Positions 26,427-36,094 are shown, numbered from the stretch's first letter. The stretch: DNA of 64,000 nucleotides from JAAFHI01 sp039793685 (GCA_039793685.1 JBDRAL010000094.1:1-64000), one strand, 5' to 3'. Numbers and translations are program-made. Notes: generated from the sequence alone by a model not told the origin.

Positions 26427-27128
26427 CGGATGCACCGTCTCGATTCCGAGGACCGGATGAACTTCCTGCCACTTGTGGTTCGGTTTGTTGTCGAAGCGGC
26501 TCACACCGTAAACCCTGACCTTGCTGCCGGGTTGCGGGCGGGCGATGGTGATGGGTTCGATGATTTCGCACACCACGAAATGGTTCGGGTCGTTTTTATC
26601 GTCTACCAGTTTGAAGGTGTAATCGCCGTCGTCCTCGTCGATTTTCATATCCACGACGTAGCCCTCGGTGACGATGTGCGGCGCGGAAACCTCTCCGACG
26701 CGCGAAATCGGGACGGGGGTGAACTCACGCGGCTGTTCCGAGGTAAAAGCGGTCAATCTCGACGTGAAGGATTCCCGATTCAGGGAGTTGAACGTCACGA
26801 GAGTGACCAGACCGACTGTCCCGAGGGCCAGCATCCCGACTGCCGCGAACCGGAAGGGTTTCGCAAACAATGATGGGATCGGGGCGGCCACGGGCTGCGA
26901 GGGAGATGAACGGACGGCCCGGCGAATCGCGATCCACCGCTCGTCCTCCGGTGTTTGCAACGGAAGTTCGGCAATCAGATCCTGAGCGTTGCGGAGGCGT
27001 TCGACCTGGTCGCGGCAATCGGCGCAATCCATCAAATGGCGCTCGATGCGTTCACAGGCCGGAAGCGTCAGGGCCTCGTCAACGTATTTGAACAAATCGC
27101 GTCGGATGTCAAAACGCCAGCACGTCAT
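26424..27128 (-). CDS. Zinc-finger anti-sigma factor with a periplasmic OB-like domain
   Basis: A 234-residue membrane protein. The N-terminal anti-sigma domain carries His31-x3-Cys35-x2-Cys38 (ZAS motif), which binds the partner sigma factor in the cytoplasm. One transmembrane helix spans about 94-113. The periplasmic part (about 150-234) has strands 'TEGYVVDMKIDEDDGDYTFKLVDD', 'FVVCEII' and 'GSKVRVYGVSRFD', resembling a nucleic-acid-type OB fold, unusual for a sensor domain. It lies 11 bases downstream of the ECF sigma gene, with GGAGGG upstream of the ATG, so the two form an operon. Confidence 0.85.
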   Translation of the reverse strand: MTCWRFDIRRDLFKYVDEALTLPACERIERHLMDCADCRDQVERLRNAQDLIAELPLQTPEDERWIAIRRAVRSSPSQPVAAPIPSLFAKPFRFAAVGMLALGTVGLVTLVTFNSLNRESFTSRLTAFTSEQPREFTPVPISRVGEVSAPHIVTEGYVVDMKIDEDDGDYTFKLVDDKNDPNHFVVCEIIEPITIARPQPGSKVRVYGVSRFDNKPNHKWQEVHPVLGIETVHP

Positions 27129-27139
27129 GCGTCCCTCCT

Positions 27140-27745
27140 TCAGGGAGTCACCTGTAACGCCTTGAGGCGGCGTTCGAGATCGACCAGAGCGCGGTTCAAC
27201 CGCGAGGCCACGGTCCCCATCGAAAGATCGAGCACCTGGCTGATTTCTTCGTAGGAAAGTTCTTCGACATAGCGAAGTATCAGGACATCGCGAAGTTTCG
27301 GTGACATTTTCAAAATTGCCCGCTGGACCTTGACGCCGCGTTCCCGTTCGACCTGCCGGACGTCCAGCCCCGGTGTGCCGTCGATTTCGGCATCGCTGCC
27401 AATGATGGATTCCAGGGCCACGAGGTTCATTTTGGCTCGCCGCCGTTGGTCATGGCATTCGTTGATGGCGATTCGGTAAATCCAGGTCCCGAGTTCGGAT
27501 TCAAACCGGAAGGTCGGCAGGGCCTGAAATACCTTGATGAAAACGCTTTGAAGAATGTCTTCCGCCAGCGTTTCATCGCCGAGCGAGTAAATGGCCAGCG
27601 AGTACACCCGGTCACGGAACCGTTCGAAAATGGCTCTTTGCGCGGTTTCTTCGCCCTGACAGGCGGCCTGGACCAATTCGGCTTCCGACAGGGTGGTTCG
27701 TTTGGGACTGGACATCGGGCGGTTGGCGACAAACATTGGCGGCAC
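27140..27745 (-). CDS. ECF-type RNA polymerase sigma factor
   Basis: A 201-residue sigma-70 family protein without a sigma-1 region. Sigma-2 spans about 35-100 ('FRDRVYSLAIYSLGDETLAEDILQSVFIKVFQ', then 'WIYRIAINECHDQRRR') and sigma-4 about 140-195 ('LRDVLILRYVEELSYEEISQVLDLSMGTVASRLNRAL'), so it should direct RNA polymerase to its own regulon. Translated from a GTG at 27745 or from the ATG three codons in. It is followed by its cognate anti-sigma factor. Confidence 0.93.
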   Translation of the reverse strand: MPPMFVANRPMSSPKRTTLSEAELVQAACQGEETAQRAIFERFRDRVYSLAIYSLGDETLAEDILQSVFIKVFQALPTFRFESELGTWIYRIAINECHDQRRRAKMNLVALESIIGSDAEIDGTPGLDVRQVERERGVKVQRAILKMSPKLRDVLILRYVEELSYEEISQVLDLSMGTVASRLNRALVDLERRLKALQVTP

Positions 27746-27837
27746 CGGTCTCGAAGCAAGGCAGAAAAATTCTGGTAACTTGGACTTTTAGACCGGGAGG
27801 ACGGAAAATTTCTTCCGTTTTTTTCATCTTTTGGCGT

Positions 27838-29157
27838 TCACGGCAATCCCGATGCGAACCAGATCGTGAAACGGGTCGGTTTCCCGTCGCCACCGTCGAG
27901 TGAAAATTCGAACCCGTGGCGGTCGAGAATTTCCTGAATCAGCGTCAGGCCGATGCCCTGGCCGTTCTCCTTGGTACTGAAAAACGGCGTGAAAAGTTGC
28001 TCGCGGATGTCGGCGGTAAAACCTTGGCCGGAATCCTCGACAACGACGAAGGGCCGGCCGAGGTCGGTTCCGACCCGGAGAGTGACGGTGCCGCGTCCGT
28101 TGACCGCTTCGACCGCGTTTTTGAGAATGTTGACGAACACCTGTTCCATCTGCACCTGATCGAGCGCGACGATCGGGACCGGTTCGGCGATTTCCCACTT
28201 CCATTCGATCTCGCGGGCCGCCTCGCCCGCGCGCATGAGGGTGACAATGTCGCCCAGCATCCGCGCCGGGTCGCAGGGCTGGCGATTGGGATTCGGAAGG
28301 CGCGCCACGTCCGAAAAGCTCCGCATGAAGGCGCTGAGCTGGCTCGTGCGGGAAATCACGATGCGAAGCGCTTCCTCGAAATCGGCGCGGTCATCGTCGG
28401 GAATGTGTCCGGCGTAGTGCAGGCAGGAATGGAGCAGGGAGTTCGACGCGCCGACCGTGTTGTTCACTTCGTGCGACATCACCCGGATCATCCGTTCGTA
28501 GGCCCCCTTTTCCGACTGACGGAGTTCCTCGGTCAGTTCCTCGATGAGAAAAAAGTGCCGCTCGAAGCCCCGGTCGAGAAATTGCGACCGGCGGCACTTG
28601 AGGCGGCGGCGTCCGGCGACGGACACGACCCGGCTTTCGCCGACCGCCAGTTCCGCGAGGGCCTGAAGCAGCGGGGAATCCGGCTCGGATGGTCTTTTTC
28701 CCAGAAGTTCTTCATTCGAAAGGCTCAACATTCGCCGCGCCGCCGGGTTCGCCATCGACATCCGCCCGTCGAAATTGAGCGTGACCACGCCCGAGGGTGA
28801 CGCCGAAGTGATTTTTTCGAGAAAGGAATCCTGTTCGGCCATCCTGACGCGCTCCTCGCGCAGCCGGTCGGTCATCCGGTTGTACATCGCGATGAGATTG
28901 TCCATTTCCGGCAGCCCGGTTGGCGTGAACCGGACGGTGAAATCGCCCTCGTCGAAAAACTGCGTCCCCGTGCCGATGAGTTCGAGCGTCCCGAACAGCG
29001 ACCGCACCAGCCGGTAGCCGACCACCAGCGACACCGCGAACGCCACTTCCACCGCGAACAGCCACAACCGATGCTCCGCCAGAACGTACATCGCAATCCC
29101 GGCAAACGGCAGATGCAGCGCAATCAGATAAAGAATGAACCGGAGTTGAAGACGCAT
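27838..29157 (-). CDS. Sensor histidine kinase (HAMP-PAS)
   Basis: A 439-residue kinase. Two membrane helices (about 8-27 and 32-50) with almost no periplasmic loop are followed by a HAMP segment, a PAS-like domain (about 112-205), HisKA with His229 in MSHEVNN, and HATPase (about 320-437) with FVNILKNAVEA, DSGQGF and GQGIGL. Lack of a periplasmic domain suggests sensing within the membrane or cytoplasm. It lies downstream of an NtrC-type regulator (29679) and is the likely partner of that regulator. Heptamer arrays and a MITE separate the two. Confidence 0.9.
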   Translation of the reverse strand: MRLQLRFILYLIALHLPFAGIAMYVLAEHRLWLFAVEVAFAVSLVVGYRLVRSLFGTLELIGTGTQFFDEGDFTVRFTPTGLPEMDNLIAMYNRMTDRLREERVRMAEQDSFLEKITSASPSGVVTLNFDGRMSMANPAARRMLSLSNEELLGKRPSEPDSPLLQALAELAVGESRVVSVAGRRRLKCRRSQFLDRGFERHFFLIEELTEELRQSEKGAYERMIRVMSHEVNNTVGASNSLLHSCLHYAGHIPDDDRADFEEALRIVISRTSQLSAFMRSFSDVARLPNPNRQPCDPARMLGDIVTLMRAGEAAREIEWKWEIAEPVPIVALDQVQMEQVFVNILKNAVEAVNGRGTVTLRVGTDLGRPFVVVEDSGQGFTADIREQLFTPFFSTKENGQGIGLTLIQEILDRHGFEFSLDGGDGKPTRFTIWFASGLP

Positions 29158-29163
29158 GGGGAA

Positions 29164-29280
29164 AAGTCTGGAGTCGAGAGTCGGGAGTCAGAAAAACGAT
29201 GAACGATGAACGCGGAACGATGAACGGGAGAAGAAGTCTGGAGTCTGGAGTCGAGAGTCTGGAGTCAAGCAAACGATGAA
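29164..29280 (+). repeat. Composite heptamer array upstream of the histidine kinase gene
   Basis: gtctgga-type units (29164-29190), gatgaac/gcggaac units (29195-29227) and a second gtctgga block (29234-29268) follow each other. The second block matches the arm at 8105-8141. Inverted equivalents of both families lie at 29613-29677, on the other side of the MITE. Confidence 0.85.
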
Positions 29281-29343
29281 GGCCCGTCCGGTTTCGGCCT
29301 TGTCCCATCAAGCGGTTTTTCACACGACTCTCGACGCAGGACT

Positions 29344-29592
29344 TAGAGCAGTTTTCGGTTCCGTGCGACTTTCTTGCCGAACGGTGAATGGCGAGCATAT
29401 TGGATGTAGCCCACGTCCGGAGCGCTTTGGCGAGGACGTGGGAAAATGTGTGAAAACATTGATTTCATTGGGTTTTACGGCGAAACATGTTTCCCGTAGC
29501 CTCGCAAAAAACGCTGCGGCTACGGGCTATGCCCAATATTCCACCCACCCACGCGGCGGTGAATTGGTCGCAAGCAATCGAAAACCGCTCTA
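29344..29592. mobile_element. MITE-like element, copy 3 (intact)
   Basis: A 249-bp element bounded by TA, with inverted termini of about 28 bp (left TAGAGCAGTTTTCGG..., right ...CGAAAACCGCTCTA; GTGCGAC and GGTCGCA continue the match). It contains hairpins cccacgtcc/ggacgtggg and cccgtagcc/ggctacggg and no coding capacity. A TA target duplication and this size point to a MITE mobilised by an IS630/mariner-like transposase, which is not in the window. Confidence 0.88.
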
Positions 29593-29612
29593 AGGCCCCA
29601 GGCTTTTCCTGC

Positions 29613-29677
29613 TGTTCATCGTTCCGCGTTCATCGTTTTCTTGACTCCAGACTCTCGACTCCAGACTCCAGACTTTT
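29613..29677 (-). repeat. Composite heptamer array after the NtrC gene
   Basis: Reverse-complement gatgaac/gcggaac units (29613-29636) followed by reverse-complement gtctgga units (29642-29675). The array ends a few bases from the stop of the NtrC gene at 29679. Confidence 0.85.
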
Positions 29678-29678
29678 T

Positions 29679-31073
<1,395 letters not shown>

Positions 31074-31077
31074 CAGG

Positions 31078-31170
31078 AATTATGAATGATGAATGATGAA
31101 TTTGGGGAAGGTGATTCACCTCCCCCGCCACGATGAAAAATCGAAAATCTTCAATCGAAAATCGAAAATT
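31078..31170 (+). repeat. Heptamer arrays between the FtsX permease and NtrC genes
   Basis: gaatgat units (31081-31100) and attgaag/aaaatcg units (31137-31170) flank a short hairpin. The second block starts three bases after the TGA stop of the permease gene at 31174 and matches the family at 2931-2990. Confidence 0.7.
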
Positions 31171-31173
31171 CCC

Positions 31174-32418
31174 TCAGTCGCAGTGCAGCGCCGCCGCCGG
31201 CTGCACGCGCGTCGCGAGCCAGCTCGGGTAGAGGCCGCAGAGCAGCGTCAGCAGGTAGATGGCGGCCAGCGACACGCCGATTCCGATCAGGTAAACGCCG
31301 TTGGGCACAAATCCGATGAATTTCAGGATCGGAAACTGGATTACGATCAGAACGCCGATGAAAACGCCGAACGTCGTCAGAAACAGCAGTTCACCCAGAA
31401 TTTGAAGGTAAATGTCCCGGATGGTCGCGCCCTGCGCCCGCCGGACGCCGATTTCACGGGTTCGCTGGGTCACATTCTGCCACAACACCCCGGTCAGCCC
31501 CAGCCCGACCATCAGCAGGAGAAAGCCCGCGAGAACCGAGGCCCCGGTCAGCAGAATCTGGTAGGGTCGATTGGCTTCTTCGCGTAGCCGGTCCATCCGT
31601 TGAATTTCGAAGGACCAGTCTTTTCCCTCCGTCTGAAGCCGGCGGATGACCTGTTCCTCGGTCGCGGCGGTCGTGCCGGGCCGGACCCGGAGAACCAGCC
31701 AGTTGGGCGCCCAGTTGCGGCGGTTCGTCACGTCGAGCCGCGCCCGTTCGAAGACGAAATTGGGCGGAGAGGAGAACTCGCCGTTTTTCCGGAACGCCGA
31801 AATCACGCCGATCACCCGTTGCGGAGGCCCCGGCTCCTCTGGGTGACTGATGGTTTTTCCCAGCGGGTCCTCCCCCGGAAACCAGTCTTCCGCGGCGTTT
31901 TGACTGATGACTGCCGGGCGGAATTCGACGCCGTCGTCCTCTTTTGAAAACCACCGCCCCCGGACGATCCGGAGTTTCATGACGTCCTGGTAGGCGTCCG
32001 TCACCCGGTCGACTTCGTAGGCAATCCGTTTTCCGTTGATCGTGTGGTTGTGGGTGTTGGCGCTGTTGCCGAACGCCGGGCTGTTGGCCGCGCTGACGAT
32101 TTCAACGCCGTCAATCTCGCGGATGGCCGCCATCATCTGCCGGATTTTCTCGATTCTGGCGATTTCCACCGGGTCCGGAGCTTTGGGATCGGGCGTACCC
32201 GAGCTTGAAACCGAACCGCTCCGCGTGTTGGGCGGGACGACCTGGACGACCCAGACGTCGTTCCATTCGTACCCGAGCGGCTGGCGGTAGTTGTTCGTCG
32301 AATAGGTCGCCAGCGTGGCCACCCCGAACACCACCAGAAAGGCCGCCAGAATTTCCACCATCACCAGAAAATTGGCCCGCTTCTTGTTCCAGGCAAGTTT
32401 GAAATAGTGCTTGATCAT
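31174..32418 (-). CDS. ABC transporter permease, MacB/FtsX type (second)
   Basis: A 414-residue permease: one N-terminal helix (about 18-42), a periplasmic MacB-PCD-like domain (about 43-285) and three C-terminal helices of the FtsX domain (about 295-400). 'REIGVRRAQGAT' (about 328-339) is the FtsX coupling segment. The ATG at 32418 overlaps the TGA of the preceding permease gene (ATGA) and has GGGAGG upstream. With the 32415 gene it would form the heterodimeric membrane part of a MacB-like exporter; the ATPase is the 33854 gene. The frame is open well upstream of 32418, but that stretch overlaps the other permease and is not coding. Confidence 0.9.
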   Translation of the reverse strand: MIKHYFKLAWNKKRANFLVMVEILAAFLVVFGVATLATYSTNNYRQPLGYEWNDVWVVQVVPPNTRSGSVSSSGTPDPKAPDPVEIARIEKIRQMMAAIREIDGVEIVSAANSPAFGNSANTHNHTINGKRIAYEVDRVTDAYQDVMKLRIVRGRWFSKEDDGVEFRPAVISQNAAEDWFPGEDPLGKTISHPEEPGPPQRVIGVISAFRKNGEFSSPPNFVFERARLDVTNRRNWAPNWLVLRVRPGTTAATEEQVIRRLQTEGKDWSFEIQRMDRLREEANRPYQILLTGASVLAGFLLLMVGLGLTGVLWQNVTQRTREIGVRRAQGATIRDIYLQILGELLFLTTFGVFIGVLIVIQFPILKFIGFVPNGVYLIGIGVSLAAIYLLTLLCGLYPSWLATRVQPAAALHCD

Positions 32419-33659
32419 CGCGTACCTCCCTTGAGCGCCTTGACCGGGTGCAGCCGCGACATCTTCCACGCGGGATAGACGCCGGAAAGCAGGCCGAAAA
32501 TCAGGGTCAGGCCAAAACCGTAAGTGAAAATGCGGTAGTTCATCTGAAATTCGGCGTAGGGAAAGACGCCGCTCTCGGTGATTCCCCGCAGGGCGAGCAG
32601 CGCTCCGACGAACCCGATCAGGCCGCCGACCAGCGTGAGCAGGACGTTTTCCGTCACGAACTGCCCGACGAGCGTCCACGACGACGCGCCGAACGCCTTG
32701 CGGACGCCGATTTCGCTTGACCGTTCCAGAATCCGGCTCACGTTCAGATTGATGAGATTGATGGCCGGCAACATCATGAACAGGCCCATTCCCACCAAAA
32801 GCGCGAAGATCAGCCGGTTCGGACGGCTCCCCTCCCATTCCGGGCCGTTGTTGAGAATCCGCGACATGAACTCGAAAAAGGTTTCCGCCTCGCCGGTCAG
32901 CGACTGGAACTGTTTCGGGTCGGAAAGCTCGGCGTTGCGCGCGCGGGCGGCGAATTCCGACTTGATGAGCGGGAAATCCGCCCGCGACCGGGCCAGAATC
33001 AGCGCGTTGAAGGGGCCGAGCGTCTCGGTTTTGTACCCCGGCGACTTGATGGTCGAGTTCGGAACCCAAATGTCGGCGTACGACATGCGGCGAAACACGG
33101 GAACGTTGGCCACCACGCCGACCACCCGGAACCGCTGGCCGTCGGCCTCGATGGTTTTTCCGACCGCCGATTCGCCGCCGAAGAATTTCCGCCGGGTGGC
33201 CTCGTTGATGACCGCCACGGCGGCGGCGTTCCGCTCATCCGCGTCGGAAAACGGGCCGCCCTCCAGAAAGGTGAATTCGAGGATTTCCCAGAACGCGCCG
33301 TCAGTCCGCTTCAGTTCCGATTTGATCTTCTCGCCGTTCCAGTAGGACTGCGCCAGCCGCGGCTCGGTGCAGAAGGAAATCTTCTCGACGCCGGGCAGGT
33401 CGCGGCAGTAGCGATTCAAAAAACCGTACCCCGGCCCCGAACTCATCGTCAGGTCCTCGCCGTGCATCGTCATGACGAAAACGCCGAGCATCCGGTCGAG
33501 CTTCTTTTCGGGGGCCATCGGGCCGAACGTATGGTCGAGAAAACTCACCACGACCATCAGCACGATCAGCGTGAAGCTGATGGCGAACAGGCTGATTCCG
33601 GTGAAGAACTTTCGCCGGAGAAATACCTTGTACGCGGTCTTTAAATAATGGGTGAACAT
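32415..33659 (-). CDS. ABC transporter permease, MacB/FtsX type (first)
   Basis: A 414-residue permease with the same plan as the next gene: N-terminal helix (about 18-40), MacB-PCD-like periplasmic domain (about 41-270) and FtsX helices (about 283-400) with 'RSSEIGVRKAFGAS'. It has the same length as its neighbour and overlaps it by 4 bp, which suggests paired synthesis. The start at ATG 33659 has AGGAGA upstream. It acts with the MFP (34651) and ATPase (33854), probably moving a substrate from the periplasm across the outer membrane. No TolC homologue is in the window and the substrate is unknown. Confidence 0.9.
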   Translation of the reverse strand: MFTHYLKTAYKVFLRRKFFTGISLFAISFTLIVLMVVVSFLDHTFGPMAPEKKLDRMLGVFVMTMHGEDLTMSSGPGYGFLNRYCRDLPGVEKISFCTEPRLAQSYWNGEKIKSELKRTDGAFWEILEFTFLEGGPFSDADERNAAAVAVINEATRRKFFGGESAVGKTIEADGQRFRVVGVVANVPVFRRMSYADIWVPNSTIKSPGYKTETLGPFNALILARSRADFPLIKSEFAARARNAELSDPKQFQSLTGEAETFFEFMSRILNNGPEWEGSRPNRLIFALLVGMGLFMMLPAINLINLNVSRILERSSEIGVRKAFGASSWTLVGQFVTENVLLTLVGGLIGFVGALLALRGITESGVFPYAEFQMNYRIFTYGFGLTLIFGLLSGVYPAWKMSRLHPVKALKGGTR

Positions 33660-33672
33660 TTTTTCTCTCTCT

Positions 33673-33692
33673 CCTATGGCTTGCGCCATAGG
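33673..33692. repeat. REP-like hairpin between the ATPase and permease genes
   Basis: cctatggc and gccatagg form an 8-bp stem with a 4-nt loop, followed by a second palindromic stretch (gcgcgctccgcgcgc). It lies in the gap before the heptamer array. It may set differential expression within the operon. Confidence 0.55.
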
Positions 33693-33775
33693 CTCACGAT
33701 ATTTCGCGCGCTCCGCGCGCTTTTGAGGAATGAACAGAAGGAAAGTTCTTGACAGTCAACGAGATGCGGCGATTC

Positions 33776-33856
33776 TTCATCGTTCATCGTTCATCGTTCA
33801 TCGTTCATCGTTCATCGTTCATCGTTCATCGTTCATCGTTCATCGTTCATCGTTCA
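33776..33856 (+). repeat. Perfect heptamer array at the stop codon of the ABC ATPase gene
   Basis: Eleven perfect ttcatcg units (33776-33852) plus one variant. The TGA stop of the minus-strand ATPase gene (33854-33856) lies in the last unit (TGAACGA read on the minus strand). There are no spacers, so this is not a CRISPR. Confidence 0.95.
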
Positions 33857-34555
33857 CGCAACTTGCCGTCCGTCGAACAGGCGCACGATGCGGGCGGTTT
33901 TTTCGGCCTGCCGCTGGTCGTGGGTGACCATGACGATGGTGGTTTTTTCGGTCCGGTTGAGTTCGTCGAGGACGTCCATGATTTCGTCGCCCATCTGGCT
34001 GTCGAGATTGCCGGTCGGCTCGTCGGCGAGCAGGATGCGCGGATTTCCGACGATGGCGCGGGCGATGGCCACGCGCTGCTGCTGACCGCCGGAAAGCTGC
34101 GAGGGAAAGTGGTGGACGCGCGCGTTGAGGCCGACCCGGTCGAGCGCGGCGAGCGCGCGGCGGCGGCGCTCGGAACCGGATATTTTCCGGTAGAGCAGGG
34201 GGACTTCGACGTTGTCGAGTACGCTCAGGTCGGGAACGAGGTGGAAGGTTTGAAAGATGAACCCGATGACTTCGTTTCTGACTTTCGCAAGGTAGCGGTC
34301 GCGGTACGACGTAATCGGTTGCCGGTCGAGCGCGACCGCGCCGCCGCTCGGGGCGTCGAGCAAGCCCATCACGTTGAGAAGCGTGCTTTTACCCGATCCG
34401 GACGGTCCCATAATCGAGATGAATTCGCCCTCGGCGACCGAGAGATTGATTTTTGAAAGGGCGACGGTCTCGATTTTGTCGGCCTGATAAACCTTTTCGA
34501 CATCCTTGAGTTCGATCATCGGGGAATTGCCGTTGGCGTGGGTTTCGGTGGTCAT
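33854..34555 (-). CDS. ABC transporter ATPase, MacB/LolD type
   Basis: A 233-residue ATPase with Walker A GPSGSGKST (about 50-58), Q-loop FQTFHLVP, signature LSGGQQQR (about 150-157), Walker B ILLADEPTGNLD and the H-loop VTHD. It powers the two FtsX permeases downstream. I start at ATG 34555 with GGGAGA upstream; the frame remains open through a 30-bp palindrome to 34633, but that translation is an artefact of the repeat. The last codons run into the heptamer array. Confidence 0.93.
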   Translation of the reverse strand: MTTETHANGNSPMIELKDVEKVYQADKIETVALSKINLSVAEGEFISIMGPSGSGKSTLLNVMGLLDAPSGGAVALDRQPITSYRDRYLAKVRNEVIGFIFQTFHLVPDLSVLDNVEVPLLYRKISGSERRRRALAALDRVGLNARVHHFPSQLSGGQQQRVAIARAIVGNPRILLADEPTGNLDSQMGDEIMDVLDELNRTEKTTIVMVTHDQRQAEKTARIVRLFDGRQVA

Positions 34556-34566
34556 TGGTTTCTCCC

Positions 34567-34633
34567 GTGTCCCTAGCCCGACCGTCAGGGAGGGCGCAAA
34601 CCACGCCCTCCCTGACGGTCGGGCTAGGGACAC
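34567..34633. repeat. 30-bp perfect inverted repeat
   Basis: Arms 34567-34596 and 34604-34633 are exactly complementary, with a 7-nt loop. This very stable hairpin sits in the 95-bp gap between the MFP and ATPase genes of the export operon and could attenuate or protect the transcript. It looks like a large REP element. Confidence 0.9.
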
Positions 34634-34650
34634 AAAGTCTTGTATTTCAA

Positions 34651-35895
34651 TTACTTCAGTGCGATTTCCGTGAGGTGCTGGAACTCGGCCATGTCGGAGA
34701 CGATGACTTCGTCGCCCTCGGAAAGCCCGCTCAGGATTTCAAGTTCGTCGAAGCTCGCGATGCCGAGCTTGACGGTGCGTTTCACGGCCCGGTCGCCGTT
34801 CACGACGAACACGTCCCGGACGCTCTGCGCCCCGGCGAACGGCCCTTTTTTCACCCGGAGCACCTGATTTCTGCGTTCGACAGCGATGAGGACATCCACC
34901 CGGAGATTCGAGCGCAGCAGATCCGCGGGCTGTTCGGCGAGCGCGACCCTGACGGTGATGACGCCGTTGGTGATGGTCGGGTCGATGGTGGAAATCGAGC
35001 CTTTGACCATCCGGTCGTTGATTTTGACGGTGACGGGCATCCCCGACGTGAGTCGAGCGGCGTGGACGTCGGAAACGGTGGCGTCCACCCGGAACGAGCG
35101 CAGGTCGGCGAGTCGCGCGAGCACCGCGCCCTTGGCCACGGTCGCGCCTTCCTCGGCGACGACGAAGGTCAGCACGCCGTCGCGGTCGGCCTTGGTGGTG
35201 GCGAGTTCGAGTTGCCGCGCGGCTTCCTCGCGTTCCTTCGCCAGCGTCTTCATTTCGAGCGCGAGGCCCGCGATTTGCGTGTCGGTGGACTTGCGCGCGG
35301 TGGCGATGGAGGCTTCAAGCTGGCGGAGTTCCGATTCGGCTTTCTGCTCTGCAAGTTCCGCTTCGCCCAGTTTTTCCTTTGAAAGCAGCCCCGAATCGAA
35401 CAGCGCCCGTTGCCGCAAGGTATTGGCCTTGAACGACTTGTAATCGAGCGTCTTCACGTCGAGCTGGCCGCGCAGGGTGTTGAGGGTCGTTTCGAGGTCG
35501 AGTTTCGCCTTGGCCTGCTGGTTCTGTTTGAGTTCGATCTGCTGCTTGACCCGTTCGAGGGCGAGTTCCGACTGGCTCACGTCGAGCGTCAGAATCGGTT
35601 CGCCCTGCCGTACGGTCGCGCCCGGCCGTTTGTGGATTTTGAGAATACGGGCGTCAATCGGGCTGGAGAGAACCTGTTCGAGTTCCGGGACGACGTTCCC
35701 GGACGCCGTCACGACCGCCTCGATGGGGCCGGAGGTAACTTTCGCGGTGCGGATGCGCGTCCGCGCGAGCGTCGGCTTGATGAACCGCGGCAGGAAGATC
35801 AGTCCGGCGGCGACGAGCAGGACGAGTCCGAGCGCGAGGGCGGCGCGGCGCGCGAAGCGAAGGCGAAGTTTCGTGGTGTCGATGGTTCGGTCCAT
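34651..35895 (-). CDS. Periplasmic adaptor (HlyD/MacA-type membrane fusion protein)
   Basis: A 414-residue adaptor: an N-terminal membrane anchor (about 16-35), a biotinyl-lipoyl half (about 70-105, 'SPIDARILKIHKRPGATVRQGEPIL'), a long coiled-coil hairpin (110-245), the second lipoyl half and beta-barrel domains (250-345), and a membrane-proximal domain to the end. It links the MacB-like transporter to an outer-membrane channel. GGAGGG precedes the ATG at 35895, and a sigma-54 promoter lies just upstream. First gene of the export operon. Confidence 0.9.
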   Translation of the reverse strand: MDRTIDTTKLRLRFARRAALALGLVLLVAAGLIFLPRFIKPTLARTRIRTAKVTSGPIEAVVTASGNVVPELEQVLSSPIDARILKIHKRPGATVRQGEPILTLDVSQSELALERVKQQIELKQNQQAKAKLDLETTLNTLRGQLDVKTLDYKSFKANTLRQRALFDSGLLSKEKLGEAELAEQKAESELRQLEASIATARKSTDTQIAGLALEMKTLAKEREEAARQLELATTKADRDGVLTFVVAEEGATVAKGAVLARLADLRSFRVDATVSDVHAARLTSGMPVTVKINDRMVKGSISTIDPTITNGVITVRVALAEQPADLLRSNLRVDVLIAVERRNQVLRVKKGPFAGAQSVRDVFVVNGDRAVKRTVKLGIASFDELEILSGLSEGDEVIVSDMAEFQHLTEIALK

Positions 35896-35918
35896 AGGTC
35901 CCTCCACCAAACGCTATG

Positions 35919-35933
35919 ACAATTCGCGTGCCA
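35919..35933 (-). promoter_or_regulatory. Sigma-54 (-24/-12) promoter of the export operon
   Basis: The minus strand reads TGGCACGCGAATTGT: -24 GG and -12 GT with the exact 10-bp spacing of sigma-54 promoters (consensus has GC at -12). Transcription would start near 35908, giving a short leader that still includes the GGAGGG ribosome site. An NtrC-type activator is encoded in the same cluster. Confidence 0.7.
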
Positions 35934-36014
35934 CGATTCTTCCTTGTAAGTTGTTGAAAAGAATAGTGCGTGGGGCGGTCGGGGAAACCGCCGGTGTACG
36001 GCGTCGGACGAAGG

Positions 36015-36032
36015 GTGTCCGGTTCCGGACAC
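36015..36032. promoter_or_regulatory. 18-bp perfect dyad, candidate NtrC enhancer site
   Basis: GTGTCCGGTTCCGGACAC is a perfect palindrome about 85 bp upstream of the sigma-54 promoter at 35919-35933, where enhancer-binding proteins usually bind. It overlaps no gene. Confidence 0.5.
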
Positions 36033-36038
36033 AAAAGC

Positions 36039-36070
36039 AAAAACGCGGAACCGAAACGGCCCGCGTTTTG
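36039..36070 (-). terminator. Terminator of the RR-Roadblock gene
   Basis: aaaacgcgg (36040-36048) pairs with ccgcgtttt (36061-36069). On the minus strand the hairpin runs into tttttgctttt, 25 bases past the stop at 36095. Confidence 0.8.
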
Positions 36071-36094
36071 TGGTTTCTGATTCGAATCGCCGAC

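Noticed and set aside
27800..27825. Hairpin with a seven-T run on the plus strand before the ECF gene
   Set aside because: There is no plus-strand gene that it could terminate, so it was not called a terminator; it may belong to the ECF promoter region.
32419..33069. N-terminal extension of the second FtsX permease (217 residues)
   Set aside because: It overlaps the first permease gene in another frame. The true start at 32418 has a good ribosome site and a 4-bp overlap with the previous stop.
33776..33856. CRISPR array
   Set aside because: The units are contiguous 7-bp repeats with no spacers, and there are no cas genes in the window.
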